DNA of 64,000 bases from Candidatus Thorarchaeota archaeon (lineage in GTDB: Archaea > Asgardarchaeota > Thorarchaeia > Thorarchaeales > Thorarchaeaceae), in the NCBI GenBank assembly GCA_003345555.1, contig PRDJ01000041.1, positions 1-64,000 of the forward strand. Direction: 5' to 3'. Shown here one piece after another: positions 58,105 to 64,000 of the stretch; within the stretch, counting starts at the first letter, position 1, and each line of letters opens with the position of its first letter. The notes under the pieces are model-generated. The model was not told where the DNA came from. It saw nothing but the letters and a program-made list of their open reading frames with translations, and searched no databases. Made by a program: the position numbers and the translations under genes.

Positions 58105-58603
58105 CTACATATCCCCTTTCCATCTTGAAGTGGCGTACCCGAAAGCCTATGGCCCGATAGCCCAACGACTGATAGAGTGATAGAGCGAGATCATTGTCGC
58201 TGAAGGTACTGAGCACTATCTTCTCATACTCTTTGACAAGGGCTACATCCTCTGCACTGGTCATGAGACTCCTGCCGACTCCCAAGTTACGGAAATCCTT
58301 GATGACTATGACACCCAGCTTTGCTACGTGCCTCGACGCCATCCATTCCTCAGGCTGAAGCGTTAGGTGTCCGGCATAGTGACTATCAACCTCCGCGACA
58401 AGAATCGCTTCGGAGCCCACAGATGCCCTTTGTATCCAGTTGGCCCAATCTGGTACTGTCGCACTAGATATGAAAGTAGGCAGCCATTGCCCTTCACTCA
58501 CAACGTCGCAAAAGCCATCGTGGAGTATCTTGGCATCGTTAATGCCCGCATACCGCACGCCAATTGGTCGTCCGTCCTTGGACCGATAACTCCACGATTT
58601 CAA
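58067..58603 (-). CDS. GNAT family acetyltransferase
   Basis: 'KLGVIVIKDFRNLGVGRSLMTSAEDVALVKEYEKIVLSTFSDNDLALSLYQSLGYRAIGFRVRHFKM'. Confidence 0.9.
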   Translation of the reverse strand: MKSWSYRSKDGRPIGVRYAGINDAKILHDGFCDVVSEGQWLPTFISSATVPDWANWIQRASVGSEAILVAEVDSHYAGHLTLQPEEWMASRHVAKLGVIVIKDFRNLGVGRSLMTSAEDVALVKEYEKIVLSTFSDNDLALSLYQSLGYRAIGFRVRHFKMERGYVDEILMEKIIQAV

Positions 58604-58712
58604 GACCGGACCTCTTCGTCGACAGATGATTCTGTACCATATCAGTCTTCTTCTAGGACCGAATCAGCATCGGACCTCTTGTTTGCAGAGTGACGGGGCG
58701 GCCAAGGTAGTA

Positions 58713-59642
58713 CTAGGGTTTACGGGTCATCCCGGACCAGACAACGTTGGTCAGACCCTCCTCAGCTGCAACATGGGCCAAGTGCTCCATTGTTTCTCGA
58801 GAAATGGGCTCAAGACCACGAAGCGGATAGTCAAGCCCTAGGAGAGTGTACTTGTCCACACAAAGGGAGTTGAAGGCCAGAAGCTCGTATCTTTCGACAC
58901 GAGGCATGTTCTTGTAAACATACCGGGCTATTGCCCGGACGTTTTCTTCGCTGTCGGTATGCTGAGGAATCACGGGCGTGCGCACCCAGAAAGGCACGGT
59001 CTTTGACGCGAGCAAGCGAGCATTGGCCAAGACCTTATCGAGACGCACGCCCGTGAACTCCAGATGCTTATCAGGGTTCATGACTTTCAAATCGTAAAGC
59101 ACCAAGTCCACGGATGATATGATCCTCTCCATGACCTTCTTGCCGCAATAGCCTGAAGTCTCAATGGCAACATGAACTCCTTCTTTCTTTAGCCTTGAAG
59201 CGAGTTCGACGACAAACTCTGCCTGACTAGTCGGCTCCCCTCCTGAGAAGGTCACTCCTCCTCCTGATGTCTCAAAGAACACGCGATCCTTCAGGAGCTC
59301 TTCAACGAGAGCATCAGAAGGCCAAGCACGACCCAACAATCTAATCGCATTCGTTGGGCAGGCGGTCTCACATTTTCCGCAGGCCGTGCATTTGTTTCGA
59401 TCAATCTTCATGCCACTCGCTGTCAGCTCAAGTGCATCTTCGGGGCATGCCTGTATACAGCTCTTGTCAGCAATACACTTGACTGCGTACCAGACCACGC
59501 GAGGAGTTGCTTCAACACTCTCGATATTCTGGCACCAGAGGCATCTAAGCGGACAGCCTTTGAGGAAAACAGTGGTCCGTATACCTGGACCGTCTTCTGT
59601 GGAAAACCTCTGAATGTTAGTGACGATTCCGGATGCTGTCAC
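58713..59642 (-). CDS. Glycyl-radical enzyme activating protein (PflA-like radical SAM)
   Basis: 'FSTEDGPGIRTTVFLKGCPLRCLWCQNIES' (CxxxCxxC), ferredoxin-type insert 'CIADKSCIQACPEDA..KCTACGKCETACPTNAI', 'VTFSGGEPTSQAEF'. Confidence 0.9.
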   Translation of the reverse strand: MTASGIVTNIQRFSTEDGPGIRTTVFLKGCPLRCLWCQNIESVEATPRVVWYAVKCIADKSCIQACPEDALELTASGMKIDRNKCTACGKCETACPTNAIRLLGRAWPSDALVEELLKDRVFFETSGGGVTFSGGEPTSQAEFVVELASRLKKEGVHVAIETSGYCGKKVMERIISSVDLVLYDLKVMNPDKHLEFTGVRLDKVLANARLLASKTVPFWVRTPVIPQHTDSEENVRAIARYVYKNMPRVERYELLAFNSLCVDKYTLLGLDYPLRGLEPISRETMEHLAHVAAEEGLTNVVWSGMTRKP

Positions 59643-59946
59643 TTAACCGCTCTCCGCTCTATTCGAAGGTGACAATTCACCGATGACTGACGGAGTCAAT
59701 ATGCACTTGAGCCTTTATCTTGTCTTTCTTGTGTGCACAGACTTGTCAAACAGAAGCGTGTGGTCGGGAGTATAGAGGAAGTCAAGGGATTCCGATTGGC
59801 TACTGCGTGTAGTATCAGAAGGCAGGAAAGCGGCTGTGACGATACATAATCTAGTTAGCAAGAGAGGCAGCGACAAGACGAAACAACCATAGCACATTCC
59901 AACGTACTGCAACGAATGCCAGCTCGGTCGCAGCGAATCAGGGCCA

Positions 59947-59980
59947 AGACATTCGTACGCGTAATGCTTTAGTGAGCTGC
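59947..59980 (+). repeat. Direct repeat copy 1, upstream of 7TM paralogue 1
   Basis: AGACATTCGTACGCGTAATGCTTTAGTGAGCTGC; 30 of 34 positions match 61174..61207. Confidence 0.75.
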
Positions 59981-60045
59981 GACGAGAAGTGAACAGCGGC
60001 CATTCACCGTAGAGGTCATCCGCCTTTGGCTTTGGGAGGCTAAGC

Positions 60046-61110
60046 ATGCCCGCCTTTGCTGGAGTCACTATCGTAAGGGACACTGTGTTAGTCCTCGATT
60101 CGGCTGTTGTGTTGTACACACTGCTATTCGGACTTACGCTCGTATATGAATGGCTCAGGAGCCCACTGCGGAAGCTCACAGATGTAAGATTGGCATGGTC
60201 CGTCTTCATGTTCGGCATGGCCTCTAACTCGTTCTGCTTCATCATGTCGGATTTCTACTTCACTGCCGAGGCCGATTGGATATTGTGGGTCAAAGCAGGA
60301 TATGTCTCCATGATGCTTGCGCTTGTCGGCTTCTCGGTTGCGCTTGAGAGAATACTGCCCTATCGTACACACCACGTATTCTCTTCCGCCGTGACTGTCA
60401 TTGCTGTGGCTTCTCTTCTGGCTCCGAGGGAGACGTTGACCACTCTTGCGTTTGCAGCTTGTTTGGTCGCCTTTGGCATTCTGGTCTTGTTCTTCAGATT
60501 CTTTGTGAGGAACACGACTGGTGTCGTCCGAAGCAGTATGAGAGTCATCTTGGTCGGCTTTCTTGTAGGGTTCGTGGGCTATATTGGTCGTAGCGACTTC
60601 GTATATGCTGGCCTTGGTCCGGAGGTCTATATCCTAGGTGGATTCCTCTTGGCTGGAGGACTTCTGATTCTGGGCACTGCCGTGCTTGGGTCACCCGCTC
60701 TCGACGAATTGGACTGGACTGACCAGATGCTTGAACTCTATTTGATACACACAAGCGGAATTCTGTTGTATCACCACAAGTTCGTGCCAGCAGTCAATAT
60801 GGATGAGAGTCTAACAGCCGCAGGCATTACAGGAGTCCAGGAGCTGTTCAAAGAGATCACCCAAAGCAAGACCGGCCTGAACAATCTATCCGTGGGAGAC
60901 TTCAACATTCTGTTCGCCCATCAAGTCGATTTCACATCGGTCCTCATAGCGAAGCAACCCTACCGAGTGCTCTTGGAAAAGGTGAAGGACTTCTCCGACA
61001 AGTTCCAGCTTGTCTTTGGAAAGGCAGTGCAAGAATTCTCTGGAAACACGAGTCAATTCGATGCTGCGGAACCGCTAGTTAAAGCCGTGTTCAGTCCGGG
61101 CTCCAAGTAA
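60046..61110 (+). CDS. 7TM membrane protein with C-terminal longin/roadblock-like domain (paralogue 1)
   Basis: Seven hydrophobic segments, then soluble 'MLELYLIHTSGILLYHHKFVPAVNMDESLTAAGITGVQELFKEITQSKTGLNNLSVGDFNILFAHQVDFTSVLIAKQPYRVLLEKVKDFSDKFQLVF'. Confidence 0.75.
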   Translation: MPAFAGVTIVRDTVLVLDSAVVLYTLLFGLTLVYEWLRSPLRKLTDVRLAWSVFMFGMASNSFCFIMSDFYFTAEADWILWVKAGYVSMMLALVGFSVALERILPYRTHHVFSSAVTVIAVASLLAPRETLTTLAFAACLVAFGILVLFFRFFVRNTTGVVRSSMRVILVGFLVGFVGYIGRSDFVYAGLGPEVYILGGFLLAGGLLILGTAVLGSPALDELDWTDQMLELYLIHTSGILLYHHKFVPAVNMDESLTAAGITGVQELFKEITQSKTGLNNLSVGDFNILFAHQVDFTSVLIAKQPYRVLLEKVKDFSDKFQLVFGKAVQEFSGNTSQFDAAEPLVKAVFSPGSK

Positions 61111-61173
61111 TCCCGAGAACAACCCACCCTCGCGAGCAGGCGCACCCACATCAGGTCTACTGCGTTCCCGTTG

Positions 61174-61207
61174 AGACATTCGTACGCGGAATGCTTTAGT
61201 TGGTTGC
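61174..61207 (+). repeat. Direct repeat copy 2, upstream of 7TM paralogue 2
   Basis: AGACATTCGTACGCGGAATGCTTTAGTTGGTTGC; lies 65 nt before ATG 61272, versus 66 nt for copy 1. Confidence 0.75.
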
Positions 61208-61271
61208 AGCCTGGCCTCAACACCGTGGGTCGCTCTAGACCCCGTTGGGTTTATGCTTCGGGAGGCCGACC

Positions 61272-62336
61272 ATGCCGCCGTTTGTTGAGGTCACTCTTGT
61301 AAGAGACATTGTACTGATTCTCGACTCAGCTGTTGTGCTGTACACACTGCTGTTCGGGTTGGCATTTGTGTACCAATGGCTGAGGAGCCCTTTAAGGAAG
61401 CTGACAGATGTGAGGTTGGCATGGTCAGTCTTCATGTTCGGGATGGCATCAAACTCGTTCTGCTTTGTTATGTCGGATTTCTACTTCACTGAGCCGACTG
61501 CGTGGGTGCTATGGGTCAAGGCGGGCAATGTCTCATTGACGCTGGCACTTGTGGGCTTTTCTCTTGCTCTGGAGAGGATCTTGCCATATCACACGCATCA
61601 CGCCTTCTCCATGACAGGGACCCTCGTTGCTGTGGCTTCTGCACTTGCCCCGAGGGAGTTGCTGAATCCTATTGCACTTGCAGCCATCCTGGCGGCATTT
61701 GGAATTCTTGTCCTCTTTTTCAGATTCTTTGTGAGGAACACGACTGGCGTTGTTAGAAGCAGTATGAGAATCATCTCGGTTGCGTTTGTTGTTGGGTTCG
61801 TGGGTTTTCTCGGTCGCAGCGACATCGTCTATTACGGCTTGGGTCCGGGGGTCTACATTCTAGGTAGTCTGTTTCTTGTCGGAGCGCTCCTGATTCTGGG
61901 GACCACCCTATTCGGATCACCGGCCCTTGATGAACTGGACTGGACCGATCAGATGCTCGAACTGTATGTTATTCATACCAGTGGGATACTACTGTTTCAC
62001 CGTAAGTTCGTGCCCGCAGTCAATATGAATGAGAGTCTCACGGCGGCAGGCATAACTGGAGTAGATGAGCTGTTCAAAGAAATAATGCAGAGTGTTGGCG
62101 GCCTCAACAACCTGTCTATCGGCGACTTCAGTATTCTGTTCGCTCACGAACCGGATTTCACTTCAGTCCTCATAGCCAAGCAACCCTACGGAGTGCTACT
62201 AGAAAAAGTGAGGGACTTCTCCCAGAAGTTTCAGCTAGTCTTCGCAAAAGCGGTTCATGAATTCTCAGGGAACACGGCCCAGTTCGAAATGGCCAACGCA
62301 CTCTTGGAAGCAGTGTTCAGTCAGGGCACCGGGTGA
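61272..62336 (+). CDS. 7TM membrane protein with C-terminal longin/roadblock-like domain (paralogue 2)
   Basis: Alignable end to end with 60046..61110 (MPPFVEVTLVRD vs MPAFAGVTIVRD). ORF opens at TTG 61245. Confidence 0.75.
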   Translation: MPPFVEVTLVRDIVLILDSAVVLYTLLFGLAFVYQWLRSPLRKLTDVRLAWSVFMFGMASNSFCFVMSDFYFTEPTAWVLWVKAGNVSLTLALVGFSLALERILPYHTHHAFSMTGTLVAVASALAPRELLNPIALAAILAAFGILVLFFRFFVRNTTGVVRSSMRIISVAFVVGFVGFLGRSDIVYYGLGPGVYILGSLFLVGALLILGTTLFGSPALDELDWTDQMLELYVIHTSGILLFHRKFVPAVNMNESLTAAGITGVDELFKEIMQSVGGLNNLSIGDFSILFAHEPDFTSVLIAKQPYGVLLEKVRDFSQKFQLVFAKAVHEFSGNTAQFEMANALLEAVFSQGTG

Positions 62337-62391
62337 TTTCGAGAAAGTTCTGTGATGCGAGAAAGATGATTTCACACTTGCGCTTACTGCT

Positions 62392-62406
62392 TGAGACAGT
62401 GTCTCA
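62392..62406. promoter_or_regulatory. Perfect 7-bp-arm dyad (operator or terminator)
   Basis: TGAGACA-G-TGTCTCA, between paralogue 2 stop and the next gene. Confidence 0.35.
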
Positions 62407-62469
62407 CTTGTGAGCCGACTGCGACAAAGGGGATAGTACTTTTCAGTTGGTTGTGCAGAAGATAGTCTC

Positions 62470-62736
62470 ATGTCCGCGAAGAAGACAAAGAAGAAGCAAG
62501 TGGGCGTGGTCACGCGCTTCTTCAGTAACATCAGTGTCGCTGCAATCAAGCTTGAGCAACCACTGCGCATGGGCAATAAGATCTCCATCGAGGGGCCTCT
62601 CGGAGCAATCGAGCAGGTTATCGAGTCAATGCAAATCGACAGGAAGCCAATTCAGCAGGGAGCGCCCGGTCAGGAAATAGCTATCAAAGTCAAGAGTCCT
62701 GTCAGGGAGAATGATAAGGTATTCGTGCTAGAATAG
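62470..62736 (+). CDS. Small EF-Tu domain II-like protein (translation elongation factor-like)
   Basis: 'VGVVTRFFSNISVAAIKLEQPLRMGNKISIEGPLGAIEQVIESMQIDRKPIQQGAPGQEIAIKVKSPVRENDKVFVLE'. Confidence 0.85.
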   Translation: MSAKKTKKKQVGVVTRFFSNISVAAIKLEQPLRMGNKISIEGPLGAIEQVIESMQIDRKPIQQGAPGQEIAIKVKSPVRENDKVFVLE

Positions 62737-62794
62737 TAGTGACTTGGCAACCTTACTGCCACCTCGTATCATGCACCTAGAAGAGGCATGTTGC

Positions 62795-63727
62795 TCATTC
62801 AACCGCGACTGACAACTCACTCGCAGTCACTGTCGACCTCGGACTGTGATTAATGACCAGTATCCCTGCTATAATCAACACCATTCCCACAACGAATGTC
62901 CAGTAGATCGGGTCATTCAGTATCAACGCTGATAAGACAACTCCGAAGATGGGAACCAAGTTCAGGAATACCCCTGTTCGAGTCGGCCCTATTCTTTTGA
63001 CTGCTTGAAGATACAGCGTGTCCCCGACGAAGCTGCCCAAGATGCCCAAGTAGAGTATGTTGAACCAGAACACGGGACTCTGCATTCCTGGCTGAGTCCA
63101 GAACTGCTCAGCGACCGCGCCAACTGCAAACATGATCGTCCCCGTGATAGCCGCTCCGGTAATGGCTTCCAATGGTGAAACCGTTTGCATGACTCTCTTG
63201 CCGATCGCGGAGTACAGTCCCCATGAGAACATCGATGCAAGTACAATCAGATTGCCAATCACGTAAGAGGGTTGAAAGTCGAGCAGCGCCTGAATTCCGA
63301 TGACAAAGATGATGCCAACAAAGCTTACCATAAGTCCTAGGTATTGCCAGCGAGAGTCAAGGACTTCTTTGTCGAGCACGTAAGCGAATATGGCAACAGC
63401 GGCTGGGGAGATACCAGATATTATCACACCCTGTGCTGCGGTCGTGAGCTTGACGCCTACAAAGAAGAGTATGCTGTAACCAAAGAACCCCGTAAGGCCC
63501 AGCAAAACAAAACCCTTGAGTTCAGCCCGTCCATATCGGTGAGGTTGCTTCGAGCGCGTCAGTAGAAGCAGCATTGAAAGCAAGATGCTCGCTGGCACGT
63601 ACTGCACAAACCCAGCGGTGAAAGGAGGGACAGTCGTCGTCACCAGTTTGCCCGAGACCCAACCACCTGCCCAGATGAGCATCGTAATCACGAGCAGGAA
63701 GTACGATGCATGAATCTGGGACGGCAT
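62795..63727 (-). CDS. EamA/DMT superfamily transporter
   Basis: Ten TM segments, 'LLVITMLIWAGGWVSGKLV', 'TAAQGVIISGISPAAVAIFAYVLDKEVL', 'NLVPIFGVVLSALILNDPI'. Confidence 0.92.
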   Translation of the reverse strand: MPSQIHASYFLLVITMLIWAGGWVSGKLVTTTVPPFTAGFVQYVPASILLSMLLLLTRSKQPHRYGRAELKGFVLLGLTGFFGYSILFFVGVKLTTAAQGVIISGISPAAVAIFAYVLDKEVLDSRWQYLGLMVSFVGIIFVIGIQALLDFQPSYVIGNLIVLASMFSWGLYSAIGKRVMQTVSPLEAITGAAITGTIMFAVGAVAEQFWTQPGMQSPVFWFNILYLGILGSFVGDTLYLQAVKRIGPTRTGVFLNLVPIFGVVLSALILNDPIYWTFVVGMVLIIAGILVINHSPRSTVTASELSVAVE

Positions 63728-63852
63728 TGCCTCTAGGCTCCTTAGTTGCTTTCCGCGGGGTTCCGAGCGCGTCTAATAACTAGACTGTAATAGGCAAATG
63801 CAGACCGGTACAAGGAACTGTCCCATCAGGCAAGTGGAATCTGATTCGGAAA

Positions 63853-64000
63853 CTAACGTCGATACTTGAGAATCAGCACAATACCGATGGAAATCACGAT
63901 TAATACACCGGTGATGGCTATCAGATAGAGAGAAGGAATGGCCCCCGTCTCGTAGACGAGGCGATCAACCTCGTAGTGATAGACTTCCTCTTGAGTGGTA
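63853..64000 (-). CDS. Partial CDS: C-terminal TM anchor of an extracytoplasmic protein, truncated by the window edge
   Basis: Manual minus-strand translation: ...TTQEEVYHYEVDRLVYETGAIPSLYLIAITGVLIVISIGIVLILKYRR*. Confidence 0.6.
   Translation of the reverse strand, partial: TTQEEVYHYEVDRLVYETGAIPSLYLIAITGVLIVISIGIVLILKYRR

Noticed and set aside
60046-62336. 7TM paralogues as bacterial-type histidine kinases
   Set aside because: No H-box, N-box or G-box ATPase motifs; the C-terminal ~130 aa is a small alpha/beta domain instead.
1-64000. CRISPR arrays, transposons, rRNA and tRNA genes
   Set aside because: Read through the intergenic regions: no regularly spaced repeats, no IS termini or transposase motifs, no rRNA-like segments and no convincing tRNA cloverleaf.

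Overview
The 64 kb window is gene-dense (roughly 50 protein genes) and archaeal. The archaeal markers are a thermosome, Rpo6/RpoK, archaeal-type MAT, archaeal CoaD, TrpRS and GlyRS, an Nre-like protein, geranylgeranyl reductase, and TATA/BRE promoters. The mix of bacterial-type genes (MutS/MutL, class II HMG-CoA reductase, group 3b NiFe hydrogenase) with SNAP-like helical-repeat proteins and 7TM proteins carrying a longin/roadblock-looking C-terminal domain suggests an Asgard archaeon, possibly Thorarchaeota-like. That lineage call is inference only. Most of the window is housekeeping. I saw no CRISPR array, rRNA, convincing tRNA or transposase. The observations most worth follow-up are: (1) an RNA polymerase subunit Rpo6/RpoK with an acidic N-terminus and a fused helix-hairpin-helix domain; (2) a tandem duplication of a 7TM protein with a C-terminal longin/roadblock-like domain, where the promoter-proximal DNA was duplicated too; (3) a convergent pair of SNAP/TPR-like proteins, one with a beta-sandwich C-terminus; (4) a dyad operator candidate between an HTH-CBS regulator and MAT; (5) several hairpins directly after stop codons, and one hairpin leader at a predicted transcript 5' end; (6) a coaD gene without a usable start codon, consistent with a 1-nt indel; (7) bacterial-type MutS/MutL flanking pentose-phosphate genes. 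Coordinates come from the ORF track, with starts trimmed where the conserved N-terminus supports it. Family names come from motif recognition by eye; no database search was run.
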